Source: Oscillospiraceae bacterium (lineage in GTDB: Bacteria > Bacillota > Clostridia > Oscillospirales > Ruminococcaceae). Taken from it: a DNA stretch of 28,144 bases. This document shows, in pieces, positions 7,389 through 14,854 of the stretch. Numbering within the stretch: position 1 is the stretch's first letter; every line of letters starts with the position of its first letter. The stretch spans positions 1 to 28,144 of the forward strand of contig JAAWBP010000084.1 of the NCBI GenBank assembly GCA_022792755.1, given 5' to 3'. A program made the translations under genes and the position numbers. The notes under the pieces are model-generated. The model saw only the letters and a list, made by a program, of their open reading frames with translations, was not told the DNA's origin and ran no database searches.

Positions 7389-9179
7389 TTAATATTTGCT
7401 AAAGGAGTTGACAGCAGCAGCGCTGTCTACCTCATAAGAGACTTCCTCCGCCTGCGGAGCGGCATATGCAGCAACGCCAGCACTGTAGCCGTTGTCTACG
7501 CCGCGCAGTTTAAAGCGGCTCATGAGCTGTTTCATCAGGGCTGCCTGGCTGGACAGCTCCTCGCTGGCAGCAGCAGACTCTTCACTGGTTGCAGAGTTCG
7601 TCTGTACGACAGAAGAAATCTGGTCAATTCCTTCCACGACCTGGGCGATAGACTCCGCTTCGCCCTCGACAGCGCCGCTGATGCTGCGGATCCCTTCAAC
7701 AGAAGCTTCCGTCGCTTCAACTGTGCTGCCAAGCACTTCGGACACGCGGTTTACAATGTCTTCGCCCTCTTTGACTGCTACGATCGAGCGCTCGATCAAA
7801 TCCTTTGTCGCCTTGGAAGCCTGGTCAGACTTGGAGGCGAGGTTTCTGACTTCGTCCGCGACGACGGCGAATCCCTTACCGGCGACACCGGCACGGGCAG
7901 CCTCAACCGCAGCGTTCAAAGCAAGGATGTTGGTCTGGAATGCAATATTTTCGATGGTCGCAATAATCTTGCTGATTTCCTCCGAAGAATCAGAAATTCT
8001 CCGCATCGCCTCAACCATCTGGGTCATGTACTTCGCGCTTTCCTCAGCCTGCTTTCCGGCGGACTGCGTATGTGCCATTACCTGCTCGCTGTTCTTTGCA
8101 TTTTCCTTCGCGTTGGTAGAAATTTCGCTGATGGTTGCAGAAAGTTCCTCTACAGCACTTGCCTGCTCGGTTGCACCCTGTGCCAGAGCCTGCGCGCTGG
8201 TGGAAACCTGCTCAGCACCCGCAGAAACCTGCTCGGCACTCTGAGAAATCTGTGCCAAAGTATCGCTGAGGTTGTGATTGATCGTCTGAATGGACTTCAA
8301 AATAGAGCTCAACGAACCGACATACAAGCTCTTGTCTTTGCTGGCGAGATCGAAATTGCCGCGCGCCATCTCTTCGAGCAGGTAGCACTCATCGTCGATC
8401 ACGCCGCCCAGAATCTGCTGGCTCCTTCTCATCGCGTCGCACATCTCACCCAGCTCGTTTTTGCTGGAATACTGAACCGGGACACGCAGGTCACCTTCGC
8501 TGAAGCCAACCAAGGCTTTGCGGATCTGCTCCGTCGGCCCAATAATGCTCCTGATCAGCTTGGTAGCGAGGATCAGGACAAAAATTGCGGTAATCAACAG
8601 CACACCCGCCATGATGATAATCGTGTAAATAACGACCATTTCCTGCTGCTGCACTGCCTCATTTTTAACAGTGACCAGAAGAGTGTCCACTTCCTGCGCC
8701 AGGGATGCCATCTCATTTAAATGGGGAGTACAGCTGTTTTCAATCAAATTCTTTGCCTGCTCAATATCCCCCGAAGTAACTGCTGTCATAATATCCGGAA
8801 GCTCTAACCCCCAAGCTTCAACCGCATCGAGATAAGCATTCAGCTTCGTGATATCGGTCAAAGGATAAACCGCTCGGAGCTCTTTGAGGTTTTCGCTCAT
8901 TTCAGTCAAAGTATCGTTGATCCGCTGAGCCTTATCGGCATTGGTCGGATCGTCTGGAAACAACGCCATATCACGGACGTTACGGGCGGCGATATTGGCG
9001 TTCAAACGGCTGTAAGTAATCAACTCACTCGCGCGGATATCTCGGTTGATTACCTGCTGGTAGCCCTCCTTCAGGGAAACCATCATAAACAATGATGCTA
9101 CGATGATAACTACAGAAAGCAGAATCGTAATACCAAATGCCAAAATCAAGCTTTTCCTGATTTTCATGTTTTTAAGCAT
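7389..9179 (-). CDS. Methyl-accepting chemotaxis protein
   Basis: The protein is 596 aa. A membrane segment at about 11-34 is followed by an extracellular helical sensor (35-180, four-helix-bundle type), a second membrane segment (181-206) and a HAMP domain (207-258). The cytoplasmic signalling hairpin has its conserved tip at ENIAFQTNILALNAAVEAARAG. It passes ligand state to CheA through CheW; neither is in this window. The C-terminus lacks an NWETF-type tether for CheR. The start is the ATG at 9179 with AGGAG 7 nt upstream, rather than the TTG/ATG further out. It is monocistronic by its promoter-like sequence and terminator. The ligand is not predictable. Confidence 0.95.
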   Translation of the reverse strand: MLKNMKIRKSLILAFGITILLSVVIIVASLFMMVSLKEGYQQVINRDIRASELITYSRLNANIAARNVRDMALFPDDPTNADKAQRINDTLTEMSENLKELRAVYPLTDITKLNAYLDAVEAWGLELPDIMTAVTSGDIEQAKNLIENSCTPHLNEMASLAQEVDTLLVTVKNEAVQQQEMVVIYTIIIMAGVLLITAIFVLILATKLIRSIIGPTEQIRKALVGFSEGDLRVPVQYSSKNELGEMCDAMRRSQQILGGVIDDECYLLEEMARGNFDLASKDKSLYVGSLSSILKSIQTINHNLSDTLAQISQSAEQVSAGAEQVSTSAQALAQGATEQASAVEELSATISEISTNAKENAKNSEQVMAHTQSAGKQAEESAKYMTQMVEAMRRISDSSEEISKIIATIENIAFQTNILALNAAVEAARAGVAGKGFAVVADEVRNLASKSDQASKATKDLIERSIVAVKEGEDIVNRVSEVLGSTVEATEASVEGIRSISGAVEGEAESIAQVVEGIDQISSVVQTNSATSEESAAASEELSSQAALMKQLMSRFKLRGVDNGYSAGVAAYAAPQAEEVSYEVDSAAAVNSFSKY

Positions 9180-9223
9180 GACTCTTCTCCTCATCTTTCG
9201 ATAATTTTTTCATTGATTTATAT

Positions 9224-9250
9224 CAATCGGCATGCAGTTTAAAGCGTTTT
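9224..9250 (-). promoter_or_regulatory. Candidate sigma-28 (SigD/FliA) promoter of mcp
   Basis: On the minus strand AAAA (9250-9247), 15 nt and GCCGATTG (9231-9224) resemble the TAAA-N15-GCCGATAT/AA consensus (3 of 4 and 6 of 8). It sits about 38 nt upstream of the mcp start. A 16-bp inverted repeat ATTGAT-TTAT-ATCAAT (9212-9227) follows at the predicted start site. Confidence 0.45.
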
Positions 9251-9261
9251 TGCGCTTTAAA
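9238..9261. repeat. Inverted repeat at the end of the FtsE-like gene
   Basis: TTTAAAGCG (9238-9246) and CGCTTTAAA (9253-9261) form a 9-bp stem with a 6-nt loop that includes the stop codon of the FtsE-like gene. There is no U-tract, so it is a weak terminator at best. It also overlaps the candidate mcp promoter. Confidence 0.4.
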
Positions 9262-9988
9262 CCACATCACCGTATTTTCCGCGCTTTACATCGCCGAATA
9301 CGCGGCCGTCCACCAGCGTAATCACCCTGCGATGCATGATATTGACATATTGGCTGGCATGGGTGGCCATGATAATCGTCGTTCCCCTCTCATTGAGCTC
9401 CTTGAGCAGGTGGAAAATGTCCCAGATATTGTCGTCGTCGAGATTGTTGGTGATCTCATCCAAGACTAGGATCGGCGGGCTGTTAATCAACGCCCTCGCC
9501 AGTTCTACACGGCGGGCCTCCCCACTCGAGAGCTCCACCGGGTAGAGGTCGTTTACACCCGACATCCCGACAAGGCCTAAAACTTTATTAATCCTCTTTT
9601 CGATCGACTTGCGCGACTCCAAACGCAGCCAGCTCTTGATCATTGCAACAATTTCAAGGTTTTCTTCCACCGTCCGCTTTCTCATAAGGGTAGGCTCCTG
9701 CCAAACCTGGCCGAAAGACTGAACGATCCGGCTTCTGTCCCATAAACGCACTGCATCCATACTGCGCCCGTCGAGATAAACCGTCCCCTTGTCCGGTTTC
9801 ATGTCGCCGCTGATCAAATGGAGCAATGTGCTCTTCCCCGCACCGCTGCTTCCCACAACAAAAACGAACTCGCCCTGTGCGATCGTAAGATTGATGTCTT
9901 CTACAGCCGCCTCTATCCGGCGGCCCCTGCGGCCTCTCCGGCCGGTTTTATAAAACTTGCTGACGCCTTCCAGCACAATACTGGGCAT
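9257..9988 (-). CDS. FtsE-like ABC transporter ATPase without an FtsX partner
   Basis: The protein is 243 aa. Walker A is GSSGAGKST (46-54), the Q-loop region is FGQVWQEP (92-99), the signature is LSSGEARR (153-160), Walker B is ILVLDE (173-178) and the H-loop is at 210. The N-terminus (VSKFYKTG.., INLTIAQGEFVFVVG) is FtsE-like. Oddities are an arginine/glycine run RRGRRGRR (17-24) before the first strand, LSSGE instead of LSGGE, and DEITNNLD where FtsE usually has DEPTGNLD. No permease gene is beside it; it lies between fliD-fliS-fliT-like and mcp. The start is the ATG at 9988 with GGGGAG 7 nt before it. The role is probably linked to membrane or cell-wall events in motile cells; this is inference. 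Confidence 0.8.
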   Translation of the reverse strand: MPSIVLEGVSKFYKTGRRGRRGRRIEAAVEDINLTIAQGEFVFVVGSSGAGKSTLLHLISGDMKPDKGTVYLDGRSMDAVRLWDRSRIVQSFGQVWQEPTLMRKRTVEENLEIVAMIKSWLRLESRKSIEKRINKVLGLVGMSGVNDLYPVELSSGEARRVELARALINSPPILVLDEITNNLDDDNIWDIFHLLKELNERGTTIIMATHASQYVNIMHRRVITLVDGRVFGDVKRGKYGDVV

Positions 9989-10141
9989 AACCGACTCCCC
10001 TGATTCAAAATACAATTGATCCTTGGTGCTCGACACTGCAGCAGCGCCCAAAGCCAATTCCACACTCTTATAATGATAACACATCAAAAACAATTTTTAA
10101 AGAGAAAATTCATAAAAACATCAGAGAAATTTTTTTGCCCT

Positions 10142-10168
10142 ATATCGACTTTAGACAACCTCTTTTCA
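10142..10168 (-). promoter_or_regulatory. Candidate sigma-28 promoter of the FtsE-like gene
   Basis: On the minus strand TGAA (10168-10165), 15 nt and GTCGATAT (10149-10142) match 3 of 4 and 7 of 8 bases of the Bacillus SigD consensus. It lies in the gap after the FliT-like gene, about 150 nt before the FtsE-like start. An overlapping sigma-A reading (TTGAAA, 17 nt, GATATA) is possible. Confidence 0.35.
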
Positions 10169-10234
10169 ACGGAACAGCGCCAGTATCCCAGGCAGCCCGT
10201 CACCCTTTTTAAAAGGGATGACATTGATACTCCG

Positions 10235-10627
10235 TTACTGAAAAATCGATTGGTCCCTAGAAATTTTTCGGTTTAATATCCGTTCCAGAGCAAGGATCCT
10301 CTCGGACTCCCTTGCATTGGCGGCAACCTGCTTCGTCAGTGCTTCTTCGGCAACATCCTGTGCTGTACCGCCGCCGTTCAACAGAGCGGACAACCTTTCC
10401 CCATCCTCTGTATCTTTGAGAGAATCGAGCATGGTCTGCAAAGCGTATTTAGAAATCCGGAGCTTCTCGATCGGCTCTGACCGCATCGAGATGAGCATAC
10501 CGGTCGCCACTTCGTCATCGCGGTCGACCGCCTCCGCCATCTGCTGGGAGATATCAAGAATCTCATGCTGCAAATTGCCGATGCGTTTTACCTGAACCAG
10601 CGCTTCCATCAGCGTTTCATTTTTCAT
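10235..10627 (-). CDS. Small helical protein, FliT/FlgN-like flagellar chaperone candidate
   Basis: The protein is 130 aa, almost entirely predicted alpha-helix, and charged (KNETLMEALVQVKRIGNLQ at the start, ALERILNRKISRDQSIFQ at the end). It begins 7 nt after fliS, so it is the third gene of a fliD-fliS-x operon. That is the classic place of fliT, whose product chaperones FliD, and length and helicity fit FliT or FlgN. I see no diagnostic motif, so the name rests on position. The start ATG at 10627 has only GCGGGA as a weak site and is probably translated by coupling to fliS. Confidence 0.55.
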   Translation of the reverse strand: MKNETLMEALVQVKRIGNLQHEILDISQQMAEAVDRDDEVATGMLISMRSEPIEKLRISKYALQTMLDSLKDTEDGERLSALLNGGGTAQDVAEEALTKQVAANARESERILALERILNRKISRDQSIFQ

Positions 10628-10634
10628 GTCCCGC

Positions 10635-11015
10635 TCACTTCCCCGAGTCGTTATTCTGCTGTGCGGTTCTGAACGAATCCCTCAGTTCCCCGATCATCGT
10701 CCGAACCCGGTCGAGTTCGGTCTTGTTCCTGCCGATTTTTACGCGGTTGAGCTCATAGCAGAAAAAGTCATACAGCTTCGTCAAATTTGCGCTGATCGGA
10801 TACTGTTTATCCAGCGTGTCGTCCAGATACCAAACGATTTCGAGACATCGGTCTACCGACGCTTCAAAGGTCTCGTATTCTTCTTTAGCCAAGGCCAGAT
10901 CCGCCCTTGTAAGCCGTTTGATCAACTCGTCGTAAAGCATAAGCAGCAATTCGCCCTGTGTCATGGTGTCGACGGCATCCCTCTTATATTGCTGCTGCAA
11001 GCCATTTGCATCCAT
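10635..11015 (-). CDS. fliS: Flagellin export chaperone FliS
   Basis: The protein is 126 aa, a usual FliS length. Family features are the N-terminal YKRDAVDTMTQGELLLMLYDELIKRLTRA pattern (given in part: the helix-1 QGELLLMLYD motif), the conserved Tyr/Leu region, and the C-terminal helix TMIGELRDSFRTA. FliS binds the flagellin C-terminus in the cytosol and prevents premature polymerisation before export. The start is the ATG at 11015 with AAGGAG 7 nt upstream; the 12 codons further out are not translated. It lies 285 nt downstream of fliD, more than in many genomes, so it may have its own promoter, though I found no clear one. Confidence 0.92.
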   Translation of the reverse strand: MDANGLQQQYKRDAVDTMTQGELLLMLYDELIKRLTRADLALAKEEYETFEASVDRCLEIVWYLDDTLDKQYPISANLTKLYDFFCYELNRVKIGRNKTELDRVRTMIGELRDSFRTAQQNNDSGK

Positions 11016-11196
11016 CTTATCTCTCCTTACCCTCGCCGAACAAAGGCACATACGGTTTTTCGAGGCGAAACAGCGCCCCTGCCTGTGATCCTTCTCATCT
11101 TGCAGCGCAAGACGACATCTGCCCTGCCAATGGCGCTCTCTACTCCCGAAAAACTCCTACGAACCTAAGCTGAAGGAACAGAATAATAAAGCAGCG

Positions 11197-11227
11197 GGGC
11201 ACAGAAATACTGTCGCATTCTGCGCCC
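11197..11227 (-). terminator. Possible attenuating stem-loop between fliD and fliS
   Basis: GGGCGCAGAA and TTCTGTGCCC on the minus strand form a 10-bp stem with one G-U pair and an 11-nt loop. It is followed after a few bases by the T-rich CTTTATTATTCTG. It lies about 75 nt after the fliD stop. The tail is imperfect, so partial termination is more likely than a full stop. Confidence 0.35.
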
Positions 11228-11300
11228 AAAAGCACTGCTAAACCACCCTTCCAGAAACTTTAGGACGTGCAGCCCTTTGCCGAGTGAGGACAAACCCTCG

Positions 11301-13772
11301 TTAAGCGCCTGTCCCCGTTCCCATAAGGCCCATCAGTGTGGAGCTCTGAGAGTTCATTTCAGCAATCAGCTGTTCCAATATTGTAAATTGCTTGGTGTAG
11401 TAATCAACCCGATCACTCAGCTTGGTCTGCCATTTTTCAATCTGCTTGTCGTAATTGTCGAGTGTCTGCTGGAGGGAGTTGTTGTAGATCGAAGTAGGAA
11501 CCTTAGCAGAACCGGCCTTCTCAACCAGGATGCCCTTGTCGACCCCAGTGGCCTTCGCATAGGAATCCAGCGTATTTTTGAGCGACGCCATCAATCCATT
11601 CGTGGAAGCCCCATTGTCCATGGTCTTTGTGAAAACATCCTTTACCCGGTCGGGGTTAGCCTCCAGCGCCTCGCGAAGCTTGTTTTCATCCAAGGTGAGG
11701 GTGGTGAGACCGTTGTTGTACGACTTATCGATGCCGATCGCTTGTAAATCCGCCCCATCCTGTCCGCCGGGGGAAACAATCGAAGTCAGCTTGCTGTACA
11801 GATTCGCCAAGTCACGGTCCGCAAAAAGGAGCCCCTGCTTTGCTTTTTCCTCATAGGCGGCGATCGCCGACTCTGACATACCAGCCTTGTCGTCCTCGGT
11901 CAGCGGCTCATAGCGGCTCTTGTTGGACTTGGTAGCAGGCATGGTAGAATAAGCGTTTTTAATCTCGGTGACCATAGCGTTGTAATCTTCAACAAAGCTC
12001 TTGATCGCATCGACGATCTTATCCGAATCCGCGGAATACGTAAAGGTGACCGCGTCCGCTTTTGCAGCTTCAAGATCCGTGAGCTGTGAGTCGGTGTACT
12101 CGCCGAAAGTCCCTTTGAGCGAAACGCTCATACCATCCACATCGAACGTATTGCTGCCGCGGCTGATTCCGTCGTATACTTCGCCGTTGACCGACATTGA
12201 GAAGATCGCGTCGACACCGTCCTCGCTCGTCACCTCTTTATCATAGTCCTTGCCGAAGAGCTTCTGCGCCAGCCCGTCGCCGAAATCAATCCGGCCGGCG
12301 GAACCCGTTTCTTCTGCCGTAAACTTGAACTGGTTGGTAATCTTGGAGTAGCTGACATTGACACCGGCCTCTGAGTTGTTGTTGATCGCAACCGTCACGT
12401 TTTCCAACGCGGAATTCTTTGAAAAAGCCCCAATCGTCTTGCCGTTGAGCTTAAACTCATAGAGATGAGCGCCCTCCGAGTCGACACGGTACCATTTCCC
12501 GTCGTCGTCCTTCGCCACACGGTTGCCTTTTTCATCCTTATAATAGGCGGGAGTTGTCTTGGTCGCTTCGACAAAAGTGACCTCGCCCTCCGCCCCGATT
12601 TTAGAAAAGCTGTCCCAGTCGCTCTCGTGCAAAATATCCCCGAGCGTTTTCCCCAAATCGAGATAGGAAGACTCATTGTTGCTCTCAAGCCCTATCGGCG
12701 TGCCACCGTTGATGCTCATGATGGAGCCTTTGCCGGTTTCAAATTTCAAACCATCGCCTTCACCATTGAGGGACACCTTGATCTTTCCCTTGCCAAAGGC
12801 CTCGGAAAGCTTATCATTCAGGGTGTTGACCAGCTTATCCAGATCGGTCGCACCATCCGCAGTCGTGTAATCCCCTACAGAGATCGACTTGGTTACTCCA
12901 TCCAGCGTAAAGCGGATCGGCTTCTCCTGCAAATACTCGCCCCTCGTGGTTTCCTCATAGAGCGCCTTGCTCCCCACCTCAATCGAAGTCGTTTCATCAG
13001 ACGGCTTGATATTCAGCGTTTTTCTGATATCGCCGCTGGCAGAGCTGATATAGACGGAGTTGCCCGCGCCCGCCTTGTCGAAGAACTCAATCTTGCCGGC
13101 ATTCGCACGCACGCCGATCCTGGAATTGACCGCAACCGAGCTGCCGTCGGACAAAGTCATCTTCTGTTCGCCCAACTTTTTGCTGATTGCCGCGGCCAAG
13201 TCATGTGCATCATCATACGCTTCCAGCTCGCCGAAATCGATCTGGTAAGAACGGTCGCCGCCGTAATTGATGGTAAGCGAACCGGAAATTGAGCTTACAT
13301 TCATTTTCTCAGCAAGATCCAGCTCCCCGCCGGTAATAGTCGGCATCTCAGGCTGACGGCCGCCGACGCCGGAGACGGAATAGGTCGCCGCCGTCGCAAG
13401 CTGTTTGACCCCCAACAGCTGAACATTGCTGGTGGATTTGCCCGTCGCCGAAACCTTGTCGGCGTATTTGCCGGCAGTCGTGATAAGCGACGCACTGTTG
13501 AAAAAACTGGCGGACGACAAGTTTTTATTTGACGCATAAGAAGAATAAGAGCTACCGAAATTCAGAATCTGGTCGATAATATTCCGATAGGCCTGCTGCT
13601 GCCATTGAACTCTCGTACTCTTCTGCTGAAGCGCACTAATTTTCTGCTGAATCCCCGATACTGCATTTTCAATCAAACTTTCGGTATCCATACCGCTGGC
13701 AAGGCCCGATATTACATTTCTTTTGCCGTAAATACTGCTTGTCGCGCTGCTTACATTGTTTACGGATGCCAT
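11301..13772 (-). CDS. fliD: Flagellar filament cap protein FliD (hook-associated protein 2), large form
   Basis: The protein is 823 aa against roughly 450-600 in many bacteria. The N-terminal FliD_N domain has the typical ISGLASGMDTESLIENAV at about 22-39 and helical coiled-coil residues to about 75. The C-terminal FliD_C part includes IVDAIKSFVEDYNAMVTEI and ends in a helix with LDNYDKQIEKWQTKL. The extra length lies in the middle (about 250-520), the exposed D2/D3 region of the cap. The cap promotes flagellin assembly at the filament tip and can bind mucin or surfaces. The start is the ATG at 13772 with AAGGAG 9 nt before it. It is divergent from parA. Confidence 0.95.
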   Translation of the reverse strand: MASVNNVSSATSSIYGKRNVISGLASGMDTESLIENAVSGIQQKISALQQKSTRVQWQQQAYRNIIDQILNFGSSYSSYASNKNLSSASFFNSASLITTAGKYADKVSATGKSTSNVQLLGVKQLATAATYSVSGVGGRQPEMPTITGGELDLAEKMNVSSISGSLTINYGGDRSYQIDFGELEAYDDAHDLAAAISKKLGEQKMTLSDGSSVAVNSRIGVRANAGKIEFFDKAGAGNSVYISSASGDIRKTLNIKPSDETTSIEVGSKALYEETTRGEYLQEKPIRFTLDGVTKSISVGDYTTADGATDLDKLVNTLNDKLSEAFGKGKIKVSLNGEGDGLKFETGKGSIMSINGGTPIGLESNNESSYLDLGKTLGDILHESDWDSFSKIGAEGEVTFVEATKTTPAYYKDEKGNRVAKDDDGKWYRVDSEGAHLYEFKLNGKTIGAFSKNSALENVTVAINNNSEAGVNVSYSKITNQFKFTAEETGSAGRIDFGDGLAQKLFGKDYDKEVTSEDGVDAIFSMSVNGEVYDGISRGSNTFDVDGMSVSLKGTFGEYTDSQLTDLEAAKADAVTFTYSADSDKIVDAIKSFVEDYNAMVTEIKNAYSTMPATKSNKSRYEPLTEDDKAGMSESAIAAYEEKAKQGLLFADRDLANLYSKLTSIVSPGGQDGADLQAIGIDKSYNNGLTTLTLDENKLREALEANPDRVKDVFTKTMDNGASTNGLMASLKNTLDSYAKATGVDKGILVEKAGSAKVPTSIYNNSLQQTLDNYDKQIEKWQTKLSDRVDYYTKQFTILEQLIAEMNSQSSTLMGLMGTGTGA

Positions 13773-13810
13773 ATTGATACACTCCTTCCAAAAATTCCCG
13801 GCTGTCCATT

Positions 13811-13850
13811 ATTATACACGAAAGGCACAGCAGCTCGATACGGCACAGCA
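13811..13850 (-). promoter_or_regulatory. Sigma-A-like promoter elements of fliD with a direct repeat
   Basis: On the minus strand TATAAT (13816-13811) lies about 40 nt before the fliD start; its -35 region (TCGAGC) is poor. A direct repeat GGCACAGCA occurs at 13824-13832 and 13842-13850, flanking the -35 region, and may be an activator or repressor site. Confidence 0.4.
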
Positions 13851-13982
13851 TCATGCATATCATACCGCTCTCTTCTGCCCCGCCTGCGAAGCGCCCTGAA
13901 ACCTCAGCCCGCGGCACTAACCTGGCAGACCTCTTATGGTTTCCAAAATTACAAAATTAGTTTTTATGGCCTCTATTATTTT

Positions 13983-14010
13983 TTATCGACATGTGATACA
14001 ATAACTTAAA
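13983..14010 (-). promoter_or_regulatory. Candidate sigma-28 promoter of fliD overlapping the parA promoter
   Basis: On the minus strand TTAA (14009-14006), 15 nt and GTCGATAA (13990-13983) match 7 of 8 bases of the -10 consensus. It would give a leader of about 200 nt to fliD. It overlaps the rightward parA -10 box at 13997-14002, so the two promoters could exclude each other. Confidence 0.45.
13995..14002 (+). promoter_or_regulatory. Extended -10 promoter of parA-comFB
   Basis: TACAAT (13997-14002) preceded by TGA makes an extended -10 box about 50 nt before the parA start. The -35 region (TATTAT near 13974-13979) is weak, as is common with extended -10 promoters. Confidence 0.45.
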
Positions 14011-14050
14011 GGTTTTTTTTAATTCTTCACGCTTAAGGAGGGAATTTCCC

Positions 14051-14833
14051 TTGTCAGAAATAATCACCATCACAAATCAGAAGGGCGGCGTCGGAAAAAC
14101 CACGACTGCTTCGGCTCTTGTCTGCGGGCTTCACCAGCGCGGAGCGCGTGTTTTGGGCATCGATCTCGACCCCCAGGGCAACCTGGGATTCACGCTGGGG
14201 CTTGACATCGGCGAAGGATATACAATTTACGACGTCCTCAAAAAAAGCCAGCCGATCGAAAAAGCCATCGTCTCCACCGATTACGGAGATATCCTTCCCT
14301 CCGACATCATGCTTTCGGCGGCGGAGGTGGAATTCACTGCGCCGCGCCGCGAGTTCATGCTGGAGCAATATCTTCGGGAAATCCGTTCCAAATACGATTT
14401 CATCATCATCGACACGCCGCCTTCCCTCAACATCCTCACCATCAACGCCTATGTCGCCTCCAACTCGCTCATTGTCCCGATGGAGGCTGAAATCCTCAGT
14501 CTCGTCGGCATCACCCAGCTCCAGGAGACGATCATCACCGTCCGGGACACCTTTAATCCGAACCTGAAGGTCCTGGGCATTCTTCTCAACAAATTCAATC
14601 CCCGCCTCATCCTGTCGCAGGAGGTGCTGGAACTGGCGCAAGAGGTGGCCCGCCAGCTGGGAAGCCGTGTCTTTGATACCAAGATCCGCCGCAGCACCAA
14701 CGTCGCAATGGCTCCCGCGCACGGACAGAGCGTCATCACCTATTCGCCCAAATCCAACCCTGCGCTCGACTTGCAGGAAATCGTAAACGTCGTAGCCGGG
14801 GAACGGTTCCGGCTTCCTACTGAAAATCGATAA
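14051..14833 (+). CDS. parA: ParA/Soj-type Walker ATPase
   Basis: The protein is 260 aa. The deviant Walker A is KGGVGKTTT (11-19) with the signature Lys11, switch I is in DLDPQGN (38-44), and Walker B is FIIIDTPPSLN. The length and the absence of an N-terminal helix-turn-helix match chromosomal Soj rather than plasmid P1-type ParA. It starts with TTG at 14051, 10 nt after a strong AAGGAGG. These ATPases form ATP-dependent dimers on the nucleoid and position cargo such as chromosomes, chemoreceptor arrays or flagella. No parB or parS-like repeat adjoins. Instead the gene is followed after 21 nt by the ComFB-domain protein, and both lie rightward between leftward motility genes. A role in positioning motility machinery is inferred. 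Confidence 0.9.
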   Translation: MSEIITITNQKGGVGKTTTASALVCGLHQRGARVLGIDLDPQGNLGFTLGLDIGEGYTIYDVLKKSQPIEKAIVSTDYGDILPSDIMLSAAEVEFTAPRREFMLEQYLREIRSKYDFIIIDTPPSLNILTINAYVASNSLIVPMEAEILSLVGITQLQETIITVRDTFNPNLKVLGILLNKFNPRLILSQEVLELAQEVARQLGSRVFDTKIRRSTNVAMAPAHGQSVITYSPKSNPALDLQEIVNVVAGERFRLPTENR

Positions 14834-14854
14834 AAGAAAAGGAATGTAAACTCA

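Noticed and set aside
9238..9261. Terminator for the FtsE-like gene
   Set aside because: The 9-bp stem has no following T-run on the minus strand and includes the stop codon; kept only as an inverted repeat.
13669..13917. 82-codon minus-strand frame overlapping the fliD start
   Set aside because: It overlaps fliD in another frame and its product shows no pattern; the fliD start has a clear AAGGAG.
14051..14833. Plasmid partition system or integrated plasmid
   Set aside because: No ParB gene, no parS-like repeats, no replication gene and no change in composition; the partner gene is a ComFB protein.
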